From NCBI RefSeq assembly GCF_000024005.1, contig NC_013132.1, positions 7,496,001 through 7,560,000 on the forward strand: 64,000 nt of DNA, given 5' to 3'. The notes beneath the pieces were generated by a model. It was not told the DNA's origin. It did not search any database and saw nothing but the letters and a program-made list of their open reading frames with translations. Source of the DNA: Chitinophaga pinensis DSM 2588. GTDB lineage: Bacteria; Bacteroidota; Bacteroidia; Chitinophagales; Chitinophagaceae. How positions within the stretch are numbered: the stretch's first letter is position 1; every line of letters begins with the position of its first letter. A program made the position numbers and the translations under genes. Below are positions 45,215 to 53,586 of the stretch, piece by piece.

Positions 45215-45922
45215 ATGCTGGAACAACATTACAAATGGCATTCCCCGCACCTGGGCCATGAATTTGAAATGCTGGTGTACGGAGAAGAGGGCTATCCGCT
45301 GATACTCTTCCCTACCTCCATGGGAAGGCATTATGAGCACAGAGACAGGGGTGTGATACAGTCATTGGAATGGTTTATCAACAACCAGCTGATCAAGGTG
45401 TACTGTCCGGATACGGTGGACGTACACAGCTGGTACAACATACACATTTCCCCTGCTGAAAGAGCCCTTCATCATATCAGATATGACCGTATGCTCCGCC
45501 ACGAGGTACTGGAAAAAGTGACCGAAGAAACAGGCGTTCAACGCATTGCGGTAGCCGGATGTAGTTTCGGTGGTTATCACGCAGCCAACTTTGCCTTCCG
45601 GTACCCGGAAAGAGTATCCTACCTGTTCAGCCTCAGTGGTGTTTTTGATGTAAAATCCCGGCTGAACGGCCATTATGACGACAATGTGTATTATAATAAC
45701 CCGGTAGATTTTATGCCGGCAAATCCGCATGAAGCCCTTTGGCGGATGGGAATTATACTGGGCGTAGCTGAAAAAGACATTACCCGTAGCCAGAATGAGA
45801 CAATGTCCGGCATCCTTCATAATAAAGGCATTATGCACTGGCTGGACGTAAGGCCCAACAAGACACACGACTGGCCCACCTGGCTGGAGATGCTGCCTTA
45901 CTACCTGTCCCTGATCAAATAG
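45215..45922 (+). CDS. Alpha/beta-hydrolase, esterase-like
   Basis: A 235-residue cytoplasmic hydrolase. The nucleophile elbow is GCSFGGYHA (S117) and the catalytic histidine H218 sits in PNKTHDWPTW. It resembles esterase D/PHB-depolymerase-like proteins. It lacks a signal peptide. It is the first gene of the amidoligase-type cluster, with 81 bases to the ATP-grasp gene. Here it could release or transfer an acyl or peptidyl group. A -7-like box TATATTTA lies five bases before the ATG. Confidence 0.85.
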   Translation: MLEQHYKWHSPHLGHEFEMLVYGEEGYPLILFPTSMGRHYEHRDRGVIQSLEWFINNQLIKVYCPDTVDVHSWYNIHISPAERALHHIRYDRMLRHEVLEKVTEETGVQRIAVAGCSFGGYHAANFAFRYPERVSYLFSLSGVFDVKSRLNGHYDDNVYYNNPVDFMPANPHEALWRMGIILGVAEKDITRSQNETMSGILHNKGIMHWLDVRPNKTHDWPTWLEMLPYYLSLIK

Positions 45923-46003
45923 CCTCTACTGTTGGCGCGAATATTGATTTTCATCGGCCACTGTTGTAAACGACGGATAACCAAACAGTAAAACTCTTTA
46001 CAG

Positions 46004-47125
46004 ATGAAAAAAATAGGACTCCTTTTCGGCCAGGAAAATGGCTTTCCGCAGGCTTTTATCGATCGTGTGAATGACAAACAGATAGACGGAATCACAGCAG
46101 AAGCAATATCCATCGAGAAAGTGATACAGGGTACCCCCTCCGGCTATAGCGTCATCCTTGACCGCATCTCCCAGGACGTACCCTTCTATCGTACCTGGCT
46201 TAAACAGGCCGCACTTGATGGTACTGCGGTTATCAACAACCCTTTCTGGTGGAGTGCTGACGACAAATTTGTCAACAATGAACTGGCACACCGCACAGGT
46301 GTAAAAGTGCCTAAAACAGCACTGATCCCCTCCAGAGACCTACCCCTCAATACAAGCGATCAATCTTTCAGAAACCTGGTCTACCCTTTCGATTGGGACG
46401 CTATCTTTGATCATATCGGCTTTCCTGCCTACATGAAACCATACAATGGCGGCGGCTGGAAACATGTGTACAAAATACATGACCGTGAGGAGTTCTTTGC
46501 ACAACATGCCCGTACCGGACAACTGGTTATGATGCTGCAGGAAGAAATCAAATACGAATCTTATTATCGTTGTTATTGCATAGGTGGCAGATATGTACGC
46601 GTAATACCTTACGATCCATATCAGCCGGAAAATCAGCGTTATCTGACAGAAGATTCCGGAGATACCACACTGTTGAATACCATTGCCGACCAGGTCGCAC
46701 AACTGAACCAATACCTCGGCTATGATTTCAACTCCGTTGAAATTGCTATTCAGAATGGTGTGCCTTATGTCATTGATTTCTGGAATCCCGCTCCGGAAAC
46801 AAATGAAAAAGTGATTGGTACCGAAAACTTCGAATGGGTGGTGGAAACAGCCGCTACCTACGCCATACAGCGTGCGCAACAGCAAACGCCTGGAACAGAT
46901 AACCTGACCTGGGGCAATTTCCTGCAACATGCCATTCAGGGACAACAAACCGCTATCGTACCCGGCGCAAAGAGAGTTGCCGCTAAAAAGCCGACCGCTG
47001 TCTCTCCCGCCAAGCCGCCAAAAGATACTAAAACACTGAAGGAGCCAAAGGCGCCGAAAGTGGAAGATAAAGAAACGCCGGCCAAAAAAACTTCGGTAAA
47101 AAAGACAAAAAAGAAAGAAGACTAA
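46004..47125 (+). CDS. ATP-grasp amidoligase-like protein with basic C-terminal tail
   Basis: Residues 1-~315 form an ATP-grasp domain. The lysine and glycine-rich segments are PAYMKPYNGGGWKHVYKI (about 143-160), and the metal-binding end is SVEIAIQNGVPYVIDFWNPA, followed by PETNE. From about 318 the protein becomes a lysine/proline/alanine tail (AAKKPTAVSPAKPPKD, then KKTSVKKTKKKED) similar in composition to histone H1. The enzyme would ligate a carboxylate to an amine using ATP. The substrate is unknown; the tail may bind nucleic acid, a membrane, or an acidic partner. It is part of the 45215-50580 cluster. Confidence 0.82.
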   Translation: MKKIGLLFGQENGFPQAFIDRVNDKQIDGITAEAISIEKVIQGTPSGYSVILDRISQDVPFYRTWLKQAALDGTAVINNPFWWSADDKFVNNELAHRTGVKVPKTALIPSRDLPLNTSDQSFRNLVYPFDWDAIFDHIGFPAYMKPYNGGGWKHVYKIHDREEFFAQHARTGQLVMMLQEEIKYESYYRCYCIGGRYVRVIPYDPYQPENQRYLTEDSGDTTLLNTIADQVAQLNQYLGYDFNSVEIAIQNGVPYVIDFWNPAPETNEKVIGTENFEWVVETAATYAIQRAQQQTPGTDNLTWGNFLQHAIQGQQTAIVPGAKRVAAKKPTAVSPAKPPKDTKTLKEPKAPKVEDKETPAKKTSVKKTKKKED

Positions 47126-47127
47126 TT

Positions 47128-47161
47128 CAATTAGGAATTAGGAATTAAGAATTAGGAATTG
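47128..47161 (+). repeat. Heptamer block, left arm of a 34-base inverted pair
   Basis: CAATTAG GAATTAG GAATTAA GAATTAG GAATTG begins two bases past the stop codon of the ATP-grasp gene. Its reverse complement matches 47333-47366 at 33 of 34 positions. Confidence 0.88.
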
Positions 47162-47275
47162 TCGACTACAGTCCTGCATATTTTCCGGAGGACTTCCATT
47201 GTCCTTATTGCTATTCCCTTTGGATTCCTGATTCGAAATTATTCTTTAACATGATTTTCGACTGAAAAGAAAGAA

Positions 47276-47283
47276 TAACTTTG
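47276..47283 (+). promoter_or_regulatory. -7 promoter box TAACTTTG for the YbdK-type gene
   Basis: Perfect TAnnTTTG match inside the gap between the two heptamer blocks. Transcription would start about 47288 and include the right block (47333-47366) in the 5' untranslated region. Confidence 0.5.
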
Positions 47284-47332
47284 GGGTAATTAGGAAAATT
47301 AATCCGGAATTGAAGTGTCAGCTAATTGTACT

Positions 47333-47366
47333 CAATTCCTAATTCGTAATTCCTAATTCCTAATTG
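47333..47366 (-). repeat. Heptamer block, right arm of a 34-base inverted pair
   Basis: CAATTCC TAATTCG TAATTCC TAATTCC TAATTG; near-exact inverse of 47128-47161, with 171 bases between. It ends nine bases before the start of the next gene. Confidence 0.88.
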
Positions 47367-47375
47367 AATCACCGC

Positions 47376-48476
47376 ATGCTCAATAACTTCACCCTCGGTA
47401 TTGAAGAGGAATACATGGTCCTGGACCCCCAGACCAGAGAACTGAGATCTCATGAACAAAAGATCGTAGAACAAGCCCACAGGGTGCTCAGAGATAAAGT
47501 AAAAGCTGAATTTCACCAGGCAGTTGTGGAAGTAGGCACAGAGGTATGCGCCAATATAGATGAAGCCTGCGAAGATGTATCAATGCTGCGCAGGACAATT
47601 GCCAGCATAGCAGGCGACCTGGGATACAGCATCGGCGCTTCCGGTACACATCCTTTCTCCAAATGGCAACTCCAGCATATTACAGACAATCCCCGTTACT
47701 TTGAGATCGTCAATGAAATGCAGGATGCCGCCCGCTCCAACCTCATCTTCGGATTACATGTACATGTAGGCATGGAAAACAGGGAAATGGCCCTCCATAT
47801 CGCCAACTCCGTACGTTATTTCCTGCCCCATGTGTTTGCACTCAGTACCAACTCTCCTTTCTGGGAAGGTCGCAACACCGGCTTCAAATCTTATCGGACC
47901 AAGGTATTTGATAAATTCCCCCGTACCGGTATTCCCGATTACTTCGCCAGTATCGAAGAATATGACCGGTATATACAGTTGCTCGTAAAAACCAACTGTA
48001 TCGACAACGCCAAGAAAGTATGGTGGGACCTGCGGGTACACCCCTTCTTCAATACAGTGGAATTCCGCATCTGCGACGTACCGCTCACCGTAGTGGAAAC
48101 CTGTACCCTGGCAGCACTGTTCCAGGCTGTTTGCGCAAAGATTTATAAACTGCGTATGCAGAACCTCAACTTCATCATCTATAACCGTGCACTGGTTAAT
48201 GAGAACAAATGGCGGGCATCCCGCTACGGTATTGACGGTAACCTGATCGACTTCGGTAAAGAAATGGAAGTCAATGCCAGAGCGCTGATTCATGAACTGC
48301 TCGACTTCGTGGACGATGTAGTAGATGAACTGGGCAGCCGTCACTATATACAGCGCACCCTCGACATTCTCGAAAACGGTACCGGCGCCGATCAGCAGTT
48401 AAAAGTATACACAGATACCAAAGATCTGGTATCTGTTACCGACTTCATCACTAATAGCTTTCTGAAAGACTGCTAA
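47376..48476 (+). CDS. Carboxylate-amine ligase, YbdK/glutamate-cysteine ligase family
   Basis: Start ATG 47376 (MLNNFTLGIEEEYMV); the earlier TTG 47364 is within a repeat. The 366-residue protein shows the GCS2 signatures LGIEEEYMVLD, ASGTHPFSKW and FGLHVHVGM. YbdK-type enzymes have weak glutamate-cysteine ligase activity or join other amino acids and amines. It is the centre of the cluster, followed by a glutamine amidotransferase 17 bases later. Confidence 0.9.
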   Translation: MLNNFTLGIEEEYMVLDPQTRELRSHEQKIVEQAHRVLRDKVKAEFHQAVVEVGTEVCANIDEACEDVSMLRRTIASIAGDLGYSIGASGTHPFSKWQLQHITDNPRYFEIVNEMQDAARSNLIFGLHVHVGMENREMALHIANSVRYFLPHVFALSTNSPFWEGRNTGFKSYRTKVFDKFPRTGIPDYFASIEEYDRYIQLLVKTNCIDNAKKVWWDLRVHPFFNTVEFRICDVPLTVVETCTLAALFQAVCAKIYKLRMQNLNFIIYNRALVNENKWRASRYGIDGNLIDFGKEMEVNARALIHELLDFVDDVVDELGSRHYIQRTLDILENGTGADQQLKVYTDTKDLVSVTDFITNSFLKDC

Positions 48477-48481
48477 ACGTG

Positions 48482-48489
48482 TACCTTTG
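48482..48489 (+). promoter_or_regulatory. -7 promoter box TACCTTTG, leaderless start
   Basis: Perfect TAnnTTTG match, exactly four bases (CAGT) before the amidotransferase ATG at 48494, implying a leaderless mRNA internal to the cluster. Confidence 0.55.
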
Positions 48490-48493
48490 CAGT

Positions 48494-49339
48494 ATGATAC
48501 CGACAAAGCAGCACTGGAAAATTGCCATCCTGGACATGTACGAGCAGGTGCCTAATGAAGGTATGCGCTGTATACGGGAGATATTGACCAGCTATGCAGA
48601 AAAGCATGCGCTGGACATGGTATTCCATGAATATGAAGTGCGGATAGCGCAACAGGTACCCGATCTCTCTTATGATATCTACATTTCTACTGGTGGTCCG
48701 GGCAGCCCCCTGGATAGCGAAGGCAGCGAGTGGGAAGCCCGCTACTTCCGCCTGATGGAAGAGATCAGACAATGGAATAAAACAAAGGACGATAAGAAAC
48801 AGCTATTATTGATCTGCCATAGCTTTCAGCTGATGTGCCGTTATCTGAAATTAGGGAACGTATGCCGTCGCAGATCGCCTGCTTTCGGCGTATTTCCTGT
48901 ACATAAAACATCTGCCGGCGAAGAAGAACTGGTATTCAACGAACTACCCGATCCTTACTTCATCGTAGATAGCCGCAACTGGCAGGTCATAGAACTCGAT
49001 CAGGAGAAAATGGCCACTACCGGCGCTACCGTCCTGGCACTGGAAAAGGAAAGGCCGCATGTACCGCTGGAAAGAGCGACAATGGCCATCCGTTTCAGCG
49101 ATTATTGCATCGGTACACAGTTCCATCCGGAAGCAGATGCCACCGGTATGCGGATGTACCTTCTCCAACAGGAAAAAAAGAACCAGGTCATCACCAACTA
49201 TGGTGCTGAAAAATATTACAGTATGCTGGAACACCTTTCCGATCCGGATAAGATCATGCTCACCCATGACGAATTCATTCCTGCATTCCTGGACAACGCT
49301 ATTTTTAAACAGTCCGTTTCCGGCAAAATTGAAGCGTAA
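48494..49339 (+). CDS. Class I glutamine amidotransferase (GMP synthase-like)
   Basis: From ATG 48494 the protein has 281 residues. The triad is intact: C108 (LLICHSFQL), H211 and E213 (GTQFHPEAD); STGGPGSP is the oxyanion strand. Usually such domains supply ammonia to a synthetase or hydrolyse a gamma-glutamyl bond. It has no fused synthetase domain. With a YbdK-type ligase and ATP-grasps around it, it may deliver ammonia or remove a glutamyl group. GTG 48479 is an unlikely earlier start because it overlaps the promoter box. Confidence 0.88.
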   Translation: MIPTKQHWKIAILDMYEQVPNEGMRCIREILTSYAEKHALDMVFHEYEVRIAQQVPDLSYDIYISTGGPGSPLDSEGSEWEARYFRLMEEIRQWNKTKDDKKQLLLICHSFQLMCRYLKLGNVCRRRSPAFGVFPVHKTSAGEEELVFNELPDPYFIVDSRNWQVIELDQEKMATTGATVLALEKERPHVPLERATMAIRFSDYCIGTQFHPEADATGMRMYLLQQEKKNQVITNYGAEKYYSMLEHLSDPDKIMLTHDEFIPAFLDNAIFKQSVSGKIEA

Positions 49340-49380
49340 GACCGTGCAGCGTACCGGCCTATGGACTTTAACTCACCACC

Positions 49381-50580
49381 ATGATCCCTTCAATACGTAC
49401 AGCATATAACCATCAGTTCACACACCGGCAATACCAGGATTTCCTCGAAGGCATTGCCGCAGAAGCAGGAGAAGCGCCTGTCTTTAAAGTAGCGGAAACC
49501 CCTGTGTTTATTCCCGCACAACTGACAGCTCAACTCAGAAAGGCCTGTGATGAAATCATTGCGGTGATCCTGCGTCCCGATTTTAAGGAATTGACACGGA
49601 ACGCGATTCCCCACCAACTGAAAGTACCGCATGAAAACGATCACCCTCACTTCATGGTGATCGACTTTGCAGTGTGTCGCGATGAAGCTGGTGAACTGAC
49701 GCCAAGACTGATCGAATTACAGGGCTTCCCATCGCTGTACGCATTCCAGGAATTAATGGCCAGACAGTTCAGAACGCACTTTAATATTCCTGATACGGTG
49801 AATAACTTCTTCGGCGGACTAAATGCAGACAGTTATTTTCAGTTATTGAAAGATGTCATCGTGGGAGAATACCTGCCGGAAGAAGTAGTGCTGCTGGAAG
49901 TAAAGCCACACGAACAGAAGACAAGAATCGATTTTTATTATACAGAAAAGATGTTAGGTATTCAGCCTGTCTGCGTAACAGAGCTGATACAGGAGGGTAA
50001 GAAACTGTACTATGAAAAAGACGGCAGAAAAATTCAGATCAAAAGGATCTATAACCGCGTCATCTTTGATGACCTGCATCGTCAGCATGATAAACTAGGC
50101 AAACACGTCAGCCTGTTCCAGGACCTTGATGTAGAATGGATCACACATCCCAACTGGTTCTATCGCATCAGCAAATACATATTGCCTTTCATACACAGCG
50201 AATATGCACCCAAAAGCTGGTTCCTGGATGAATTGCCAGTAATCCCTTCGGATCTTGAAAACTATGTATTAAAACCGCTCTTTTCCTTTGCCGGGCAAGG
50301 TGTGCTCATAGACGTCACACAGGCGGATATTGACAAAATCACCGACCCCGGTAACTGGATCCTTCAACATAAAGTGCAATATGCTCCTGCCATAGAAACA
50401 CCGGAAGGTCCTGCCTATTGCGAAATACGTATGATGTACATCTGGCCGGATGGTAGTCCGGTACCAATTCTCGCACACAACCTCGCCAGGATCAGTAAGA
50501 GTAAAATGATCGGCGTATCACAGGGCAAACCGCAGAACTGGACCGGTGGTAGTTGTGCTTTTTTTGAAGATGCTTTATAA
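49381..50580 (+). CDS. ATP-grasp-like protein, last gene of the amidoligase cluster
   Basis: The 399-residue protein has an ATP-grasp-like C-terminal region (YVLKPLFSFAGQGVLIDV and NWILQHKVQYAP, about 297-340), and RLIELQGFPSLYAFQELMAR (about 120-139) in the N-terminal part. No closer family is recognised. It ends with a 6-base overlap with the stop of the opposite-strand FAD oxidoreductase gene. Follows the amidotransferase by 41 bases. Function predicted only from the fold and context. Confidence 0.72.
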   Translation: MIPSIRTAYNHQFTHRQYQDFLEGIAAEAGEAPVFKVAETPVFIPAQLTAQLRKACDEIIAVILRPDFKELTRNAIPHQLKVPHENDHPHFMVIDFAVCRDEAGELTPRLIELQGFPSLYAFQELMARQFRTHFNIPDTVNNFFGGLNADSYFQLLKDVIVGEYLPEEVVLLEVKPHEQKTRIDFYYTEKMLGIQPVCVTELIQEGKKLYYEKDGRKIQIKRIYNRVIFDDLHRQHDKLGKHVSLFQDLDVEWITHPNWFYRISKYILPFIHSEYAPKSWFLDELPVIPSDLENYVLKPLFSFAGQGVLIDVTQADIDKITDPGNWILQHKVQYAPAIETPEGPAYCEIRMMYIWPDGSPVPILAHNLARISKSKMIGVSQGKPQNWTGGSCAFFEDAL

Positions 50581-52206
50581 GCGCTGCTTATCCTTTTGCA
50601 ACTGTGTCTTTAATTGTTCATAACTGATATCCTGTATGGCTTTTTTATTGTCAATGGCCTGGATGGCGGCAGTAGCAGCGCTTTGTCCGAGAATCATGAA
50701 CACAGGTTCCATCCGTACAGAGCCATAAGCAATGTGTGTACAGGAAAGACATACCGGCGCCAATAGATTAGTACATTCCTCCTTTTTCGGTACAATGGAA
50801 CCATAGCTGATACGGTAAGGAACAGGTATTTCTACACCAATATCGCCTTCATTCTGTACAGTACCATCTTCTTTTACATAACGCTGCGCATTGTGCGAAT
50901 CAAGCGTATAAGAACCCATACCGATCGCGTTGGATACTTTGTTCCTGCCTAACACTTCATTTTCCGTCATCGTCTCCAGCCCTTTCATACGTCTGGCTTC
51001 GCGGATATACAGTTGATGAGGCCAGTTACCATTATCTTTGAATTCGTCACGGGAAAGGCCCCATTTCGCCATACGTAGGCGGATGCTATCCGGTACACGC
51101 GGATCTGTCGCAATAAAATATAATAATCCCTGCTGATAAACTTTATGCGCTGCTATAATCTCCTTTCTTCTCTCATAAGAAGCATCCGGATAATCATAGT
51201 TCATACCAATGTAATCCATACTAAATGGACCATGGTTATTGACATCCGTCTTATGATTGGGAATGGGATCAAATTTGTTGAAGACTTCATTCCAGCCCGT
51301 TTCAAATACGCGCAGCAACAATGCATACTGTGTAGCATCGTAGTCTGCAGGACGCGTGAATGGAATACGGTTCGCCGGTAAATCAGTCAGACATAAACGA
51401 AAGCAATACGCCTGTATCCTCTTATCGCCACTCCCCTTTTCACCAGGCGCCTGGTCAGAAATCAGTGGTAGTAATCCACTATTACGGTCCCCGGGTATCT
51501 TATATGCGCTAACTGGTTTCTTAAAATGATGTCCATGCTGAAAGACGTCTGTCTGCACACCTGCCCAGGTTTCATTGAATTCATTACGCGCTTCACGGCC
51601 CACACTATAAGAGATGCCGGCAACCGCCATCAGATCACCTTCATAGGTTGCATCTATGAACATTTTTCCTTTAAAAGTTTTACCGCTGAGTGTTGTAATA
51701 GCGGTAATCTGCTGTCCTTTTTTCGTGACACCAGCTTTCCTGTCCAGCCATTCATTGCGGTAGATCTTAATCTTATATTCCTTTACAAAGTCTTCAAATA
51801 CCTTTTCTGCCGCATGAGGTTCAAAGATCCACATCGTGCGGTCTGTACCATCAATAGCGGGTGTTCCCTGGCCTTTGTTTCCATAAGCGGATTGTTCCTG
51901 CCAGTTCCAGGAAGCGGGCTGCTGATAATGCATATAAATGCGATGATAAAACTCACGGGCAAGTCCGCCGATGACCTCTTTATTCCCGGTATCAGTGAAA
52001 CCAAGGCCGCCGGCTGATAGTCCGCCGAGATGTTGGTCGGGCGATACCACTACCACAGATCTGTGCATTCTGCAGGCTTGTACGGCGGCCGTAATAGCAG
52101 CAGATGTACCGCCATAGATGACGATATCGGTTTCGGTGGTTGTCTGGGCGATGGTGTCAGCGAAAGTCAATAGGGAGCAGAAACAAATGAGCCATATATG
52201 CTTCAT
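50575..52206 (-). CDS. Exported FAD-dependent oxidoreductase
   Basis: 543 residues with signal peptide MKHIWLICFCSLLTFADTIAQ and the FAD-binding N-terminus DIVIYGGTSAAITAAVQACR (GGTSA in place of the usual GxGxxG). HLGGLSAGGLG and MFIDATYEGDLMAVAG are hallmarks of the FAD_oxidored (PF12831) group, often found in Bacteroidota polysaccharide loci. Substrate is unknown. It is convergent with the amidoligase cluster and overlaps it by six bases; no functional link is implied. Confidence 0.88.
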   Translation of the reverse strand: MKHIWLICFCSLLTFADTIAQTTTETDIVIYGGTSAAITAAVQACRMHRSVVVVSPDQHLGGLSAGGLGFTDTGNKEVIGGLAREFYHRIYMHYQQPASWNWQEQSAYGNKGQGTPAIDGTDRTMWIFEPHAAEKVFEDFVKEYKIKIYRNEWLDRKAGVTKKGQQITAITTLSGKTFKGKMFIDATYEGDLMAVAGISYSVGREARNEFNETWAGVQTDVFQHGHHFKKPVSAYKIPGDRNSGLLPLISDQAPGEKGSGDKRIQAYCFRLCLTDLPANRIPFTRPADYDATQYALLLRVFETGWNEVFNKFDPIPNHKTDVNNHGPFSMDYIGMNYDYPDASYERRKEIIAAHKVYQQGLLYFIATDPRVPDSIRLRMAKWGLSRDEFKDNGNWPHQLYIREARRMKGLETMTENEVLGRNKVSNAIGMGSYTLDSHNAQRYVKEDGTVQNEGDIGVEIPVPYRISYGSIVPKKEECTNLLAPVCLSCTHIAYGSVRMEPVFMILGQSAATAAIQAIDNKKAIQDISYEQLKTQLQKDKQRL

Positions 52207-52280
52207 AACAGTGGATTTAACGGGTTAGCGGGGATCTGGGTGAGCATCAGTTGGCGATGCGTGTAAAGGTGGATAGCTGT

Positions 52281-52333
52281 AAAAAAGCCTTCCGGACACT
52301 GACCCGCTGTTGGCGGAGTACAAGCCGGAAGGC
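52281..52333 (-). terminator. Intrinsic terminator after the rhodanese gene
   Basis: On the minus strand a nine-bp stem (52325-52333 with 52287-52295) encloses a smaller inner hairpin and is followed by six T (52286-52281). It lies 28 bases past the rhodanese stop. Confidence 0.7.
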
Positions 52334-52361
52334 ATTTATGAATGATATGCGACTGATCAGT

Positions 52362-52670
52362 TTATTTACCGAACTGGTCCTGCCAGGCCAGCATACCGCC
52401 GGTCAGGTTCTTTACATTCTGGAAACCCATTGTTTCCAGGATCATTGCTGCCTGTCCGCTACGACCACCGCTACGGCAGTAAACAATTACTTCCTGGTCT
52501 TTCAGATCTTCCAGTTCATCTACCTGCATTGCACGGATCTCGCCTAATGGCACCAGCTTACCGCCGATATTGAAATCCTCATGTTCATGCGGTTCCCTTA
52601 CATCTACAAGGTTCAGGGTTTCGCCGCTGTCAATGCGCTGTTTCACGTCTGCTGCGCTTATATTTTCCAT
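52362..52670 (-). CDS. Rhodanese-like sulfurtransferase
   Basis: A 102-residue single-domain rhodanese. The catalytic loop is VYCRSGGRS with C65, and LVDVREPHEH and GGMLAWQ are family signatures. Cytoplasmic, no signal peptide. It would move sulfane sulfur between small thiols or proteins. It is downstream of the PASTA gene on the same strand and ends at a clear terminator, so it may end an operon with ddl and the PASTA protein. Confidence 0.92.
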   Translation of the reverse strand: MENISAADVKQRIDSGETLNLVDVREPHEHEDFNIGGKLVPLGEIRAMQVDELEDLKDQEVIVYCRSGGRSGQAAMILETMGFQNVKNLTGGMLAWQDQFGK

Positions 52671-52727
52671 GGCTGTAAATTTTTATGTTTTTGATTTATA
52701 CAGCAATATTAAGGTATTGTGTGCTTA

Positions 52728-53549
52728 TTAATGCTGTTCGTCTGCCGGAGCAGGCGGTGCTACACCACTATCCTTTTCAGGACGGGTGTTGGACAACCAG
52801 ATATCGATGCTCTCACCTGCACGGATCATATTTGTTTCGTTCAGGGGGTTTTTGCGCAGCGGGATCTGTTTTACCACGAAGGCATTCGCAGTATCGGTCA
52901 CAGAAGGATCTATGATGACTGTACCCAGGCCCAGGTTGCTGGCGCTCAGTGTCTCTTTTGCTTCCAGGTAAGTCATACCGGTCAGGTCCGGAACAGGGTT
53001 TTCAGTGTTACCAGTACCGCTGCTCAGTACGAGGGTGATATTGCTACCTTCAGGAATATCTCTGCCAGGCTTAACGGTTTTGCCGTTGAGCAGCTGCTGT
53101 AATACAGTATTGGTAGCGAAGTCAGGTTTGTAGATGGTATCACCAACGTTGAGTCTGAGACTATGCAGGGTCATTTCAGCACTGCGGAAGGTCAGACCGG
53201 TCAGATCAGGCATCTGTACCATTGGCGGTATTACTTTGTTAACGGTCAGGTAGATGGTACGACCAACTTTTACAACAGATCCTCTGGCAGGTGTCTGTTC
53301 CCATACGGCCAGGCCCGGAAGACTGTCAACATAGATTGAATCTCTCACGTCCACGCTGAATCCTTCTTTTTCAAGGATCATAGTGGCTTCCTGTATATTT
53401 TTCTTATAAACGTCAGGTACGGTAAGGGTATCCCCGTGTTTTGTAATAATTCCCAGTAATGAAAAGAAAAGCAACCCCAGAACGGCAAAGATCCCTATGA
53501 TAACCAGCAGATTAAAGCCGAAGGAGCGTTTAGTTATTGAATTGAACAC
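52728..53549 (-). CDS. PASTA-domain membrane protein
   Basis: 273 residues: cytoplasmic start, one membrane helix (about 14-36, FNLLVIIGIFAVLGLLFFSL), then three PASTA domains (about 40-105, 110-180, 182-255; repeating VPDV.. and PDLTG.. starts). There is no kinase domain, as in other Bacteroidota PASTA proteins. PASTA domains bind peptidoglycan stems or beta-lactams. It lies 37 bases after ddl, supporting a wall-related role. The C-terminus is a Pro/Ala-rich tail. Confidence 0.9.
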   Translation of the reverse strand: MFNSITKRSFGFNLLVIIGIFAVLGLLFFSLLGIITKHGDTLTVPDVYKKNIQEATMILEKEGFSVDVRDSIYVDSLPGLAVWEQTPARGSVVKVGRTIYLTVNKVIPPMVQMPDLTGLTFRSAEMTLHSLRLNVGDTIYKPDFATNTVLQQLLNGKTVKPGRDIPEGSNITLVLSSGTGNTENPVPDLTGMTYLEAKETLSASNLGLGTVIIDPSVTDTANAFVVKQIPLRKNPLNETNMIRAGESIDIWLSNTRPEKDSGVAPPAPADEQH

Positions 53550-53586
53550 AGATTATATTTTAACGTTAAAATGAACTCAGGTGTTG

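Noticed and set aside
47128..47366. Complete insertion sequence
   Set aside because: The 171 bases inside hold a promoter but no transposase frame, and I cannot see a target duplication, so I kept it as a repeat pair only.
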